64,000 nt of DNA from Kangiellaceae bacterium (GCA_019090895.1 JAHRVB010000053.1:1-64000), one strand, 5' to 3'; shown: positions 21,873-31,816, counted from the first letter of the stretch. Program-made: numbers and translations. The notes: generated by a model not told the origin, from the letters alone.

Positions 21873-23114
21873 TTATTTTTTAATATTCATATCAAGCGCT
21901 AAATCTTTAGCTGCTTTAACGCCCATCATTTCGATTAGCGTCATCGCGCTATCGCCTCCACTGGTGGCATTACCCATTTGCACTTCAGGCACCCACTTTT
22001 GTTTCTCAATTGCCGCGGCAAATCTCTCCATTACTCTTTCATAAGTGGCGAGTTTTTGTGCTAGCGCACCATCAGCTTCCATAACAATACGTTTATATGC
22101 GCCGTCACCTTCACCACGTAATATTTGTTCTTGTTTATACTCAGCCGCCGCTAGTTTCTTTTGCTCAGCTACGAGCTTTATTTGTCTTGCTACCTCAACA
22201 TTTTTCTCAGCATTAATGACAGCAACCTGTTTTTCCCTTTGTGCATCTACAATCGCTTGTTCTTTTACAACTTCTTTTTCGTATTTTGCGGTCATTACAT
22301 TTGCTTTACCTTGTTCTTCTGAAGTAATCGCATCTTGTTTCGCTCGTTCCGCGTTGGCCTTTGCGGTAATAATAGCCATGGTTGCTTCGCGCTTAGTAGC
22401 GATTTGTTGAAGTGTTTTAGGTTCAAAATCCCAATCGGTGATTTGGAAGCCATTTACATCAATTCCATAATTTGATAAATCACTATTCAAATGAATAGGT
22501 AGACCATCTTTACCGAAGCTAATAACAGGAATGTTTTTAGTTACGGTTTTTCCGGTACTTTCATCAACTGTTTTTATTCTCTCTAACTTTGTTTGGAATT
22601 TACCTTTCGAAATTTGTTGGCTAGACCATTGTGTGTATATGCTTCGTTTTTCTGCATAAGCTTCCTCAGATGACATTAGGCCGGCCGTAAGATTCATTCC
22701 TTCTTCGGTAACAGATTTAATCAGTTTTTGCGAAACACCACGGTTTGAACGAAACGCTTTATGCAAGTGAAGCATCGTCTCTTCATCGTTTGGCAATGTG
22801 AATCGTGCTTTACCATAGACGGTACCTGTGCCTCCATCTTGATAGCGAACAGAGATACCGACCTGATCAATCGAAGAATCCACTTCGGCGGCTGTTTTGT
22901 CGTAATCAAAAGTAATTACATCGTTATAAATTTCAGTTGTTCCGAACCACTGAGGATAAATACCTGGCGAAAATTTTACATACAGGGTGCCAGTCGGGTA
23001 CTGCACAACTGTTCTGTGGCCAGCGTTATTTATACCAAAAGCCATGAAAAGTACTGCTAATATTCCTGCTAAGATTAGCACTATAGCAATGGATTTAGGG
23101 GAGCTTTTAATCAT
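21873..23114 (-). CDS. SPFH/band-7 (prohibitin-like) membrane protein
   Basis: A 413-residue protein with one N-terminal membrane anchor (about 8-27, SIAIVLILAGILAVLFMAFG), an SPFH domain up to about 230 and a long Ala/Glu/Lys-rich coiled coil (about 235-350: EEQGKANVMTAKYEKEVVKEQ, in part, and AEKNVEVARQIKLVAEQ). The family forms large membrane cages that organise proteases or lipid domains; the specific role is unknown. AAAGGAATATAAA precedes the ATG. It is divergent from a coiled-coil gene at 23559. Confidence 0.8.
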   Translation of the reverse strand: MIKSSPKSIAIVLILAGILAVLFMAFGINNAGHRTVVQYPTGTLYVKFSPGIYPQWFGTTEIYNDVITFDYDKTAAEVDSSIDQVGISVRYQDGGTGTVYGKARFTLPNDEETMLHLHKAFRSNRGVSQKLIKSVTEEGMNLTAGLMSSEEAYAEKRSIYTQWSSQQISKGKFQTKLERIKTVDESTGKTVTKNIPVISFGKDGLPIHLNSDLSNYGIDVNGFQITDWDFEPKTLQQIATKREATMAIITAKANAERAKQDAITSEEQGKANVMTAKYEKEVVKEQAIVDAQREKQVAVINAEKNVEVARQIKLVAEQKKLAAAEYKQEQILRGEGDGAYKRIVMEADGALAQKLATYERVMERFAAAIEKQKWVPEVQMGNATSGGDSAMTLIEMMGVKAAKDLALDMNIKK

Positions 23115-23558
23115 TTTATATTCCTTTTTTATTCGTTTAAAATCATGAAGAATACATCTTCAATTGTCGAAGGTATGGTTAGTAACGGCTACAATATAGA
23201 GAATATTCCATTTATACACCAATTTCTTCATCTAAAGTAGGGCATTTAACGGTTTAGAACTCTGTACCAACTTACTGACGCTCAACACAAGTGTTTGGTC
23301 AAAAGACGAGTAATGCTTTTTGTCGGACATTATCTGATAAGCCCCATAAGCTTACTAATTTTAATTATTCGGAATTAAAAAGTTGGTGCGCTAGTTGGAA
23401 GTGATGGTGAAGTCAAGGCGTCCATGAAAATGCTGGCCTATCCACCAAACCTTATAAAGTGACTCGATTGCATTGAAAATTCAGTGTAAATGTAAATATG
23501 AGTTATACTCATTAAAATGATAAATAAATCAATCGCTTAAATAAAAGCCTAGAATGTC
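23115..23558. other. Divergent intergenic region
   Basis: A 444-base gap between two divergent genes, so it should hold two promoters. It is A/T-rich; no RNA gene or strong symmetric operator was recognised. Confidence 0.4.
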
Positions 23559-24476
23559 GTGAGTAACAAATTCGATTTTGACAAGATAAAGAAACAGTTA
23601 GCTATTACCTACAGCGATGCTAGGCGGAAGTTTGTCTATTTAATGGACTGTATCAATCGATTTGGGTTTAGCGGGATTGCTTGGTGGTTGAAAACTCACA
23701 AACAGAAGGATAGTTTTGAATTAGCTTTGGAAATACTTCGGAGCGAATTGGAAAAACAAACCGTGTCTTTAGATGTTGTTGAGAAGACGTTTGCAGACTT
23801 CATTGTCCCTGAAGACGACATGGGGCATGTGTATTGGTACACTGACGCACATAAGAAGCTTTGTAAGTTTGAAAGTGCTTTAGACAAAAGTAAAGGATTT
23901 AGCGTTAAATTACTTCAAGACGCAATGAACGAACTAAAGTTTATTGGTCAGTCAAAAGAGTTCCACCAACTCTATCAACTTGAAGCCATCCAACAGAGGG
24001 TGAACGATATGTATCATGAACTTCAACAGAAAATAATTGATCAACAGTCAATTGAGCGAGATAAAATTGAAGCAGATAAGCAACGTCATGTGTCTGAAAT
24101 AGCGCGCCAAGAAGCAGAAAAAGCAGCTTCCATCGCCAAGGCAAAAATGATGGAAAGTGTCAAAGTTAAAGAGAAGCGACTTGCTATTATCGAAGAGAAA
24201 AAACGTCAACAGGCAGAAAAAGAAGCTGCAGAACTAAAAATCACTGAACAGCGAGAGTTAGCCGAAACTAGCGCTAAAGAAGCGGAGAGAGAGCGCCAAG
24301 CTAAACTCCAAGAGTCTTATCGTGAGCTCGAACTTAAAGAGAAGATGAAGGAATTACCATTGGAAGAAATCATCGAAATGGCGCATAGCCAAATCGTTAA
24401 TAAGAAAATACTCACTTTTATTCAGCTAGATCAATTGTCCAAGCTCAAACAAACAATCGAAGACAAAAAGGCATAG
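23559..24476 (+). CDS. Cytoplasmic coiled-coil protein of unknown function
   Basis: A 305-residue protein without signal peptide or membrane segments. The N-terminal 125 residues are globular and mixed (YSDARRKFVYLMDCINRFG, then DMGHVYWYTDAHKKL). From about 145 to 270 it is a continuous charged coiled coil (ERDKIEADKQRHVSEIARQE and similar), and the C-terminal tail (PLEEIIEMAHSQIVNKK) is again helical. I do not recognise a family. The start is GTG at 23559. Its coiled coil resembles in composition that of the divergent SPFH gene, so a functional link is possible but unproven. Confidence 0.65.
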   Translation: MSNKFDFDKIKKQLAITYSDARRKFVYLMDCINRFGFSGIAWWLKTHKQKDSFELALEILRSELEKQTVSLDVVEKTFADFIVPEDDMGHVYWYTDAHKKLCKFESALDKSKGFSVKLLQDAMNELKFIGQSKEFHQLYQLEAIQQRVNDMYHELQQKIIDQQSIERDKIEADKQRHVSEIARQEAEKAASIAKAKMMESVKVKEKRLAIIEEKKRQQAEKEAAELKITEQRELAETSAKEAERERQAKLQESYRELELKEKMKELPLEEIIEMAHSQIVNKKILTFIQLDQLSKLKQTIEDKKA

Positions 24477-24495
24477 CCACATTACAAATGAGCTC

Positions 24496-24834
24496 TTAGC
24501 CTAGTTTTGCCCCGTTGTTCACTGGTTGGTCGGGCACGGCGAGGACGACACTACCATCTTGCTTATAAAATCCTGTGACTAAACATTCAGACATAATCGG
24601 TCCAATTTGTTTCGCAGGAAAATTGACGACCGCAACGACTTGTTTATTTAATAGCTCTTGCAGACTGTAGTTTTCGGTAATCTGAGCACTCGATTTTTTA
24701 ATCCCAAGTTCATCCCCAAAATCAACATGAAGAATATATGCAGGCCTTCGAGCTTCAGGAAATTCTTCCGCTCTAATGACCGTACCAATACGTAATTCAA
24801 CTTTCTCGAAATCGGGCCAGTTAATCGTTTGCAA
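24496..24834 (-). CDS. CsaA/EMAP-type tRNA-binding domain protein
   Basis: A 112-residue single OB-fold protein: NWPDFEKVELRIGTVIRAEEFPEAR, in part, and QITENYSLQELLNKQVVAVVNFP are characteristic of the CsaA/YgjH tRNA-binding domain also found in MetG and PheT. CsaA has been proposed as a protein-export chaperone; YgjH binds tRNA. The start is TTG directly after the stop of the upstream DsbA-like gene, suggesting translational coupling. Confidence 0.85.
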   Translation of the reverse strand: MQTINWPDFEKVELRIGTVIRAEEFPEARRPAYILHVDFGDELGIKKSSAQITENYSLQELLNKQVVAVVNFPAKQIGPIMSECLVTGFYKQDGSVVLAVPDQPVNNGAKLG

Positions 24835-25539
24835 TTATTTAGCGCCACAATTAGACGGCAATGCTAGCGTCTGATCAACAACCTCGAATACTTTTTCATA
24901 TCCGCCAGCTTTGGTCACGTCGAATTGATAACGATGGTTGACTAAGATTGTCGGTACACCAGCTATTTTATATTTTGCGAGTAAGCGAAAATCGTCATCA
25001 ATCGCATTCTTAGAATTTTCCTGGTCCTGTAATGTTTTAACTGCGTCTTCTTTACTAACTCCTAGAGCAATTAAAAAGTCGACTGCTTCTTGTTCAGATG
25101 CAAATGCTTTCTGGTCGTCGTGAATTCTACTGAATAACTTAGGGGTAGCTTTATCTAAAACACCTAATACTTTAGCCGCTTGATGGACAATTAGGAAAGA
25201 GCCAAATTGTTGGTTGCCCAAGTGAGTGGGAACCGCTCTAAACTCCACCTTTCCTGCATTTTTGTCTTTCCACTTCTTTGCGAATTTTTCTAAGGTTGAA
25301 CAATGTGGACATTGATAGGCGAAAAATTCAATGACTATCGGTGATTCACAAGCTTCATCTGATTCGATAATGTCATAGGGTAGTCCACTATCTTCCATTA
25401 TAGCCGCTGTGTTTTCATGTTTATGATTATGTTCTTCTACCGCGATAGGTTTGGATGCGGTAGTTTCTATTGATTTTTCTTCGGTTGGATTACACGCAGT
25501 AATCAATAAAGATAAGAGGATGATTCGAGCTAAATTCAC
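24835..25539 (-). CDS. DsbA-family lipoprotein thiol:disulfide oxidoreductase
   Basis: Thioredoxin-fold protein predicted to be anchored as a lipoprotein: lipobox LITAC with Cys16, a His/Glu-rich linker (EEHNHKHEN), the active site FFAYQCPHCSTLEKF with CPHC at 77-80, and the cis-Pro loop AGVPTILV. It differs from the soluble DsbA-like protein at 16680 by the anchor and by a classical active site. GTG at 25539 has AGGA at the right spacing; the ATG at 25545 sits directly on that site and is less likely. It is followed by csaA without a gap. Confidence 0.85.
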   Translation of the reverse strand: MNLARIILLSLLITACNPTEEKSIETTASKPIAVEEHNHKHENTAAIMEDSGLPYDIIESDEACESPIVIEFFAYQCPHCSTLEKFAKKWKDKNAGKVEFRAVPTHLGNQQFGSFLIVHQAAKVLGVLDKATPKLFSRIHDDQKAFASEQEAVDFLIALGVSKEDAVKTLQDQENSKNAIDDDFRLLAKYKIAGVPTILVNHRYQFDVTKAGGYEKVFEVVDQTLALPSNCGAK

Positions 25540-25651
25540 AAGCATTCCTATTGGCCTTTCGAGCCTTAAAAAATAAAGTCGGTTGATTGTATCAGAGAAT
25601 TCTTAAGGGATGCAGTGTTTGTGTGGTATGAGTATTCCTATCAGCTTGTGA

Positions 25652-26416
25652 CTAAAACTGCTTGGTGATAGAAAACATGAGTTCGGCTTTTCGTTGAACA
25701 CCCTTTTTGGCGCGATCAAGGCTCCACATTTTGATTTGTTTACCGGAATTTTCATAGAGGCAACGTCCCTTTAGAGTCAACATAAATACCACGGGGATTG
25801 TATCTGAAGCTCGATCTAAACCAGCGCCAATGGTCTTAGGGTGATAATTGGACTTACTGGGCTTGTGTTGAAACGAAAAGAGCGAGATCTGCGGGTCAAA
25901 TTGATAGGTGTAAGAATCTTTGAATTGAGACTCTGTGGCCGAGAATAGTGAAAATTGAATTCCTGTCAAATCAGAAAAGTCTTTTTTGAGAGAAAATAAG
26001 TGTTCATGGTTACCAGAAAAATAGAAATCTTTGGATTTTTGTTCCCTTTCGTCCATCGAAAAATTTAAGTTGGCCGTATATTTTATACTTTGAAAGAGAT
26101 CGTTTGATATTTGAGTATTACTATCTATTGTAGTTTGAGGAGCAATTGATTTGTGTTCACCAGCAGATACCGTGTTAAATGGACTGCAAATAAGTGCAAT
26201 GGTCGCCGCTACCACTCTGAGAATTTGCTGCTTCCAAAGGGTTGTTCGTAACTGGTAGGTATTGATAAAACCCAGTTGTTCTAGTGCCTCCCCAAGCTTG
26301 AGATCATGTTCCTTTTGAAAGTCCAACGCTTGAGCTAGTTGTGACTCGGTGAGTTGTCGTTTTCTGATTAATAAAGAGCCGAGGCGAGATTTGTTGTTTT
26401 CTGACAGATTGACCAA
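25652..26416 (-). CDS. MshEN-domain membrane protein of unknown function
   Basis: A 254-residue hybrid protein. Residues about 7-60 (RLGSLLIRKRQLTESQLAQA and LGEALEQLGFINTYQLRTTL) match the MshEN/GspE N-terminal repeat pattern, a c-di-GMP-binding module normally found on secretion and pilus ATPases. A hydrophobic segment (ILRVVAATIALICSPFNTVSAG) follows, then about 170 residues, beta-rich in appearance and presumably extracytoplasmic, with no recognised family. There is no ATPase domain. The TTG at 26416 is chosen because GGGGAGG lies five bases upstream; an ATG at 26461 is an alternative. The neighbour at 26669 is a GGDEF-like gene. Confidence 0.55.
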   Translation of the reverse strand: MVNLSENNKSRLGSLLIRKRQLTESQLAQALDFQKEHDLKLGEALEQLGFINTYQLRTTLWKQQILRVVAATIALICSPFNTVSAGEHKSIAPQTTIDSNTQISNDLFQSIKYTANLNFSMDEREQKSKDFYFSGNHEHLFSLKKDFSDLTGIQFSLFSATESQFKDSYTYQFDPQISLFSFQHKPSKSNYHPKTIGAGLDRASDTIPVVFMLTLKGRCLYENSGKQIKMWSLDRAKKGVQRKAELMFSITKQF

Positions 26417-26668
26417 TCTAACCTCCCCATTATAGATGGACGAATTAAAAGTGATGAACAACTTGATTGATACTAATTATTTCGGCATAAACTCAAATTT
26501 CTTGAGCGGGAGGCTATGGGCTATCAGCCCAAAAGACAGGAGTTTCTAGGATAGAAAGTAGTTAAATCAGAGGATTACCTCACAGGTCGGATGACCAAAA
26601 ACGTTTTTACTTAGGTATAGGTTTGAATATTTGCGAGAGAGCCATATATGAGAGGCTAAAGTCCAATC

Positions 26669-27439
26669 TCAATTTTGACTTAGACTTTCTTCCAGCGCAG
26701 TGACTAGGTTTTCTCGCGCCCTTTTTAGTAAGCGATTACTATCATCATGCTTTTGCCAATAGGCACTACCAAAAACTATCCTGCAATCAATAGATTTTGA
26801 AAGTTGCGCCACCTCAACTTCAACGGCTTTGAGAATCTTGTTCTTTAGTTTTTCCAACACACTATTAGGGGTCTCAGGAAGCACCATCAAAAAACTACCG
26901 TGACTCGTATTTCCAATCATATCAGCCCATCTAAGTTCGTCCATTATGGTATCTTTAATTGTTTGCTTAATGTCACTTTCGTCAAGACCATCAGGCTTAT
27001 TGTTTAATAAAACATGGAGCTTCAAAACACACAAGGGATTATCATAGCGTCTGCTACGGCTTACCTCGTAATCCAAAAACTCAATCCAGTTGGGACGCTT
27101 TGGCAATTTGGCAATATTTAAACGAGGTTTGTTCTCGTTGTTGTCCCTTTTGAGAGCGAAATAGTGGATGGTCGCATTTTCTACCATATTACTGGGGGAG
27201 TGCCAATGCTGAAACTTTTTAGAGGGAGAGTTCGATTCAATGAATTGCTGTACTAAGTGAGTTTTCTTGTCAACAGCTTCGAGAGGTATTGCCGCTAACA
27301 ATTGACCCTCTACTTTTTCGCGAGGCAGATTGGTATCGCTGATAAAACGAGAGTTACACCAGATTACACGTTGCTCAGCGTTGACGACTAAAACGCCTAA
27401 CGGAGATAAGTTTAATATTTCAACGTGATCTATTTGCAT
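26669..27439 (-). CDS. PAS plus degenerate GGDEF domain protein
   Basis: A 256-residue cytoplasmic signalling protein. The N-terminal ~110 residues fit a PAS fold (VEILNLSPLGVLVVNAEQRV, NSRFISDTN). The C-terminal half follows the diguanylate-cyclase pattern: FLDYEVSRSRRYDNPLCVL, ELRWADMIGNTSHGSFLMVLPET and SRLLKRARENL-like C-terminal helix. The signature position reads SHGSF instead of GGDEF, so it is probably catalytically dead and may act as a sensor or binder. The ATG at 27439 has GGGGGTGG just upstream; a start at 27478 is less likely. It is divergent from cyaA. Confidence 0.72.
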   Translation of the reverse strand: MQIDHVEILNLSPLGVLVVNAEQRVIWCNSRFISDTNLPREKVEGQLLAAIPLEAVDKKTHLVQQFIESNSPSKKFQHWHSPSNMVENATIHYFALKRDNNENKPRLNIAKLPKRPNWIEFLDYEVSRSRRYDNPLCVLKLHVLLNNKPDGLDESDIKQTIKDTIMDELRWADMIGNTSHGSFLMVLPETPNSVLEKLKNKILKAVEVEVAQLSKSIDCRIVFGSAYWQKHDDSNRLLKRARENLVTALEESLSQN

Positions 27440-27638
27440 AACCACCCCCAAAGTGGTGTCGAATAACCAAGGATTCAATAAATTCTACGGAAAAGTACCG
27501 TAATTTAACGAGTGAGTCTAAAAAATCATACTACAATTAATTGTAGAACAAAAATACCTAACAGGTTGGATATTAGGCAATTTATCAGCCGATGTAACTA
27601 ACCATAAAAATCGCTATTTAGAGCACATCCGTGATTCC

Positions 27639-30410
27639 GTGAATACAGCCGAAATAGACAAGAAGCAAATTAGTGAAATAAAGAACGAATTTCTACGACT
27701 TAGCCAACTGCGATTTAGTCGAATGGAAGCCAGTCTTTCGCCAACTTTGGCCGATAAGCTGAAATTATTACCTTTATTGTTTCATGTTAATCATCCTATG
27801 CTTCCGGGATATGTAGATAAATTTACTCCTTGTGGTATCCCGAATTATTCGCCGAGTCAGTTAGAAAAAAAAATAGCCAAAACTGTTAGTCAAAGTTTTG
27901 AATATAAGCCTCGGGCACATTTGAAGTATCAAATTTCCTCGTTGTTTCTAATGGGTAGTATGGGGACTTTAGGGCAGTCTAATCAAAGCGACATTGACCT
28001 ATGGATATGCCTTGATGAATATCTTGACCCTAAGTTAAAACACAAATTATCTGAAAAGACTAAAGGAATAAAGGAATGGTTTGCTGGATTAGGCATTGAG
28101 CTTAATTCATATATAGTTTCGAGCGATGAATTTAGTGCTCAAAATAGTAGAGTACTCGAGTCCGATAATTGTGGTAATGCTCAAAATTTTCTTCTATTAG
28201 ATGAATTTTATCGAACTGCCGTTTGGATCGCCGGTCGCTGGCCTTTGTGGTGGGTCATTCCTCAATTAGAAAATCACAACCTGTACGGCAAGCGATTGCT
28301 AAATCAAAAACACTTAGACTCTGCAGATTGGATTGATTTCGGAGAAGTTAAGAGTATTCCAGCGTCAGAGTATTTTAGTGCGGCACTTTGGCAATTATAT
28401 AAGGCTTTGGAATCACCCTACAAATCGGCCGTCAAACTTTTGGTTTTAGAAGTTTACGCTAAGCAGTTTCCGTGTGCTGGGATACTTTCAGATGAATTTA
28501 AAGAATGGGTCTATAGCGGTAAGTCTAAGGAAAGAAATCTTGATCCTTATTTACTTACCTTAAAATTCGCAGAAAAGGCTTTAGCTGATAACCCTCAAAG
28601 ATTAGAGTTTCTACGAAGAGCTTTTTATCTAAAAACCAATATAAAAATTAATTTGAGTAAGAATAAACCATCTAATTGGCGATACCAAACAGTCAAGAAA
28701 TTGGTAAAGAGTTGGCAATGGAATCAAATGCGACTGGATTACCTGAATAGCCGCCAAAAATGGGATATTAGGGTCGTAAAAGATGAAAGAATAAGTTTAG
28801 TACGTGAATTGACAAGCTCTTATCATTTTTTATCCAATTTTTCTCGTGTGCATGGGGTTATCAATCGAGTAGCAAAAAACGAATTGTTGTCTCTTGGTCG
28901 AAAATTATATGCAGCATTCGAACGGCGAAGTGGGAAAATTGAAATTGTTAATTGTGGTATTGCAAAAGATATTTTTGAGCCATCGATTACGATTAATCAA
29001 AAGAATGAAGATAAATGGGAAATTTACGTTGGTCATATTGAACAAAAAAAGCTAACAATTAATAGTTGTATTTTTTCATCTCAGTCGTTGTTTGAATGTT
29101 TGTTTTGGGGTCAAGTGAATGGTGTGATTTCGAATAAATCGAGACTTCATATCTATCCACTGAGTCAGTATCATGACTTGAAAATGGCGAGTGACCTTTC
29201 TCGTGATATTAGTAATCTGCTAGTGAGTTTTAAAGATGATGGCTCTGCTAATCAATATAACCAAGAGGTAAAGACAATACACTTTGGAGTTTTTATGAAT
29301 TCTAGAACTGATCCTTTAGCCGAGGAAAAGAGTCGAGATCTCTATCAAATAGCATCGGGTGCTGATTGTTTTTCTTGGGCAGAAAATAAAACTAACCTAG
29401 CCAGCCATTTTGATGTTGTTCTCTTTAATTCTTGGGGGGAAATTACTACTAAACATTTTTCTGGACCATTCGCTTGGATGGAGTTCTTTAAGAAAAATGT
29501 TCAGATTATCAATGGTGGAATATCAGAGACTCCTATCTATTGCAGAGGTTTAGTACAAAAAGATCTCATTACAGCTCGAATTCGAAAGCTTTTCGATAAA
29601 TGGAATAATTTGCGACTTTCTAGTTTTAGAACCCACCATGCTCATCGGTATGTACTAACAGTGTCTGGGAAATGGATGGTCATAAATATATTTCAAGACG
29701 ATATTACTTACCAAGAATATTCATCACTAGCAAAGTTATACAGTAGTCTGAGCGACAACTTATATATTGATCAGCCAGAAATTAAAACCAAATACAATTT
29801 TGATGACCACACGGTAATTAACGTGTTCATTCAAACCGTATTAAAGAGGCGATTTTCCGATAGTTTAGACTTTTATGTAAACCAAAAAAACAAACAATTA
29901 ATTGAAGTGATTATCCGCTCATCTAACGGTTCTATACATTACCAGGCACACAAAAACACTAATATTAGACAAGTGATTAATCATTATCAACAATTCTTTG
30001 AAAAAATTCAAAATCGAAATCTTCTTAACAATGGCTTATTAGAAAAGGTTCACTTCTTTCAATTTATTAGGGGGAATACAATTAATAAACCAAGAATAAA
30101 GAGCATTAAAGTTAATAGTACAGATAATTATGACGGCTTTCGCCTGGTGCAAGCTATAGCGACTCAAAAACATGTACTTAGTGCAGGATTCGACTTATAT
30201 ACTAGCGAAAGTTGTTTCCTTTACGTGGATCATGGTGAAGGGGTATACGCAAAACTGAGAGACGAGATATTATCGTTCAGAGAAAATAACGAACACTACC
30301 CCATCTTTCTAACAGACATTGATTTATCCGCCATTAACGAAAAGGTTTCGATTGTCGAGGCTCTTGTATATAAGAAGAGCATTGAAAGAAAATTGAATCG
30401 CTTGCGCTAA
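27639..30410 (+). CDS. cyaA: Class I adenylate cyclase
   Basis: Makes cAMP from ATP for CRP-type regulation. The 923-residue protein is somewhat longer than the 848-residue E. coli enzyme. The N-terminal catalytic domain shows PKAR-like PRAHLKYQISSLFLMGSMGT, in part, and QSNQSDIDLWICLDE, whose two Asp residues are the metal ligands of the nucleotidyltransferase-like site. The long C-terminal regulatory region has HIYPLSQYHDL and FEHYPIFLTDIDLS-like ends. The start is GTG at 27639; an upstream GTG runs into a stop. It lies on the cyaA side of the dapF block, as in enterobacteria, but with other genes between. Confidence 0.93.
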   Translation: MNTAEIDKKQISEIKNEFLRLSQLRFSRMEASLSPTLADKLKLLPLLFHVNHPMLPGYVDKFTPCGIPNYSPSQLEKKIAKTVSQSFEYKPRAHLKYQISSLFLMGSMGTLGQSNQSDIDLWICLDEYLDPKLKHKLSEKTKGIKEWFAGLGIELNSYIVSSDEFSAQNSRVLESDNCGNAQNFLLLDEFYRTAVWIAGRWPLWWVIPQLENHNLYGKRLLNQKHLDSADWIDFGEVKSIPASEYFSAALWQLYKALESPYKSAVKLLVLEVYAKQFPCAGILSDEFKEWVYSGKSKERNLDPYLLTLKFAEKALADNPQRLEFLRRAFYLKTNIKINLSKNKPSNWRYQTVKKLVKSWQWNQMRLDYLNSRQKWDIRVVKDERISLVRELTSSYHFLSNFSRVHGVINRVAKNELLSLGRKLYAAFERRSGKIEIVNCGIAKDIFEPSITINQKNEDKWEIYVGHIEQKKLTINSCIFSSQSLFECLFWGQVNGVISNKSRLHIYPLSQYHDLKMASDLSRDISNLLVSFKDDGSANQYNQEVKTIHFGVFMNSRTDPLAEEKSRDLYQIASGADCFSWAENKTNLASHFDVVLFNSWGEITTKHFSGPFAWMEFFKKNVQIINGGISETPIYCRGLVQKDLITARIRKLFDKWNNLRLSSFRTHHAHRYVLTVSGKWMVINIFQDDITYQEYSSLAKLYSSLSDNLYIDQPEIKTKYNFDDHTVINVFIQTVLKRRFSDSLDFYVNQKNKQLIEVIIRSSNGSIHYQAHKNTNIRQVINHYQQFFEKIQNRNLLNNGLLEKVHFFQFIRGNTINKPRIKSIKVNSTDNYDGFRLVQAIATQKHVLSAGFDLYTSESCFLYVDHGEGVYAKLRDEILSFRENNEHYPIFLTDIDLSAINEKVSIVEALVYKKSIERKLNRLR

Positions 30411-30531
30411 TGGGTAAATCAACTTGGATACTCGTTCGTTTAATTGTAAACTGGTTGTTCAAGCGCTAAAGTAACGATTGTAAAGTACTATTTAACCTAA
30501 TACTTTTATATGTAACGGCAAAGGAGAGAAA

Positions 30532-31782
30532 ATGAACACGCATATGCCAACAGTTTTTCTTATAGTTTTCAGTTTTATCTTTGGCAATATCATTACTGTT
30601 AAGGCTGCTATCCCGGGACGATTTCCTCCAAAACATATACAAAATAATGTGCGACCATTACTTAAAGATATTCGTATGGCTCAATCCGCTAAGAATGAAC
30701 AACAAGTACTAAAATTAACAGAAAATATTGTTGAGCATTTAGGAGATTGGGTATCTAATCCGGATTATGCTCCGGTGTATCATTTTCCCATTAAAGTTGA
30801 ACAGCCGTCACAAAAAGTTATTGAAGCCCTGTGGGAAAAAATTAGTGATAAAGTGAAGAGAAACGCTCTTTGGGTGAAAGTGCCAGACGGTAATCCTGAC
30901 AAAATGTCTCACGGTCTTCGACAAGCGGCTCGTCCTTTGATTGCAAATGCGACAATGTATAACCACCAAAAATATCGCGAACCTGAAACACTCAAATTCA
31001 TTGCGAATGGAGCAGATTATCTTCTAAAATTGCAACGGGCTAACGGTTTATTCCCGACTCCTGATTTGAGGGGGGATGATGTGCATTATACGAGTTTTAA
31101 TAAACGAGCCTTGAAGAAAAATCCAGAAGCATTAATTGAAGGTTGGTTTGTTGATGATTATCGAGGAGAGCTTCAGCTTGATCATGCAGTCAGCGGTTTA
31201 GCTATGTTGAAAGTGTATCAAATCACCAATCAAGAAAAATATCTAGCTAGTGCGGTTAAAGCAAGCGAATGGTCGATAACCAAACAATTAGACACCAATT
31301 GGTCATATAATGCATATAGTGTATGGTTACTGGCAGAAACGTATCAAGTAACTGGTAGGCAAAAATATTTGTTTCATGCCATTGAAAAGCTAAAGCTTGG
31401 TGTGTTGCCAGGTCTGTTGCCCAATGGAAGATGGTTTGACCCAATCAATTCCCGATTAATTTATCATGCGACTAACGTGAGAGCTATGCTCGCAGTTTAC
31501 AGGAATTTACTGGAGGCTGATCCATTTAAGAAGCAACTAAAACAAAGAATTGAACGAGCATTAACTAATGCTACGACTGAAATTATTAATTATGGTGCAT
31601 CTTCGGTCACAACCTCAACCGAAATGCTGGTTGATGCTATGAAAACTCTGGATGCCAATAGTGATTGGCAGACAGCATTAAATATTAATATTAATGCAGG
31701 CATCGATTCGTCTGAAAATAGAGGGCATTCTCCTATCGGTATATTTTTGCCTTCATATTTAGACTTTAGGCTAAATAATTAG
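30532..31782 (+). CDS. Secreted alpha/alpha-toroid-like protein, possible glycan-active enzyme
   Basis: A 416-residue protein with signal peptide about 1-25 (ending VKA-AI). The body is helical with repeated motifs: LKFIANGADYLLKLQ, NGLFPTPD, GELQLDHAVSGLAMLKVYQIT, NAYSVWLLAETYQVTGRQKYL and STEMLVDAM. This pattern is typical of six-hairpin glycosidase or polysaccharide-lyase folds (GH88, glucuronyl C5-epimerase and similar). No family can be named from motif alone. AGGAGAG lies before the ATG. Probably monocistronic. Confidence 0.55.
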   Translation: MNTHMPTVFLIVFSFIFGNIITVKAAIPGRFPPKHIQNNVRPLLKDIRMAQSAKNEQQVLKLTENIVEHLGDWVSNPDYAPVYHFPIKVEQPSQKVIEALWEKISDKVKRNALWVKVPDGNPDKMSHGLRQAARPLIANATMYNHQKYREPETLKFIANGADYLLKLQRANGLFPTPDLRGDDVHYTSFNKRALKKNPEALIEGWFVDDYRGELQLDHAVSGLAMLKVYQITNQEKYLASAVKASEWSITKQLDTNWSYNAYSVWLLAETYQVTGRQKYLFHAIEKLKLGVLPGLLPNGRWFDPINSRLIYHATNVRAMLAVYRNLLEADPFKKQLKQRIERALTNATTEIINYGASSVTTSTEMLVDAMKTLDANSDWQTALNININAGIDSSENRGHSPIGIFLPSYLDFRLNN

Positions 31783-31816
31783 GCACCTGGTGGACTTATT
31801 GTTTGCTCGAATCAAT

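Noticed and set aside
23280-23300. Half-match to the fadBA operator (ACACAAGTGTTTGG) in the SPFH divergent region
   Set aside because: Only the right half matches and the palindrome is broken, so it is likely chance.
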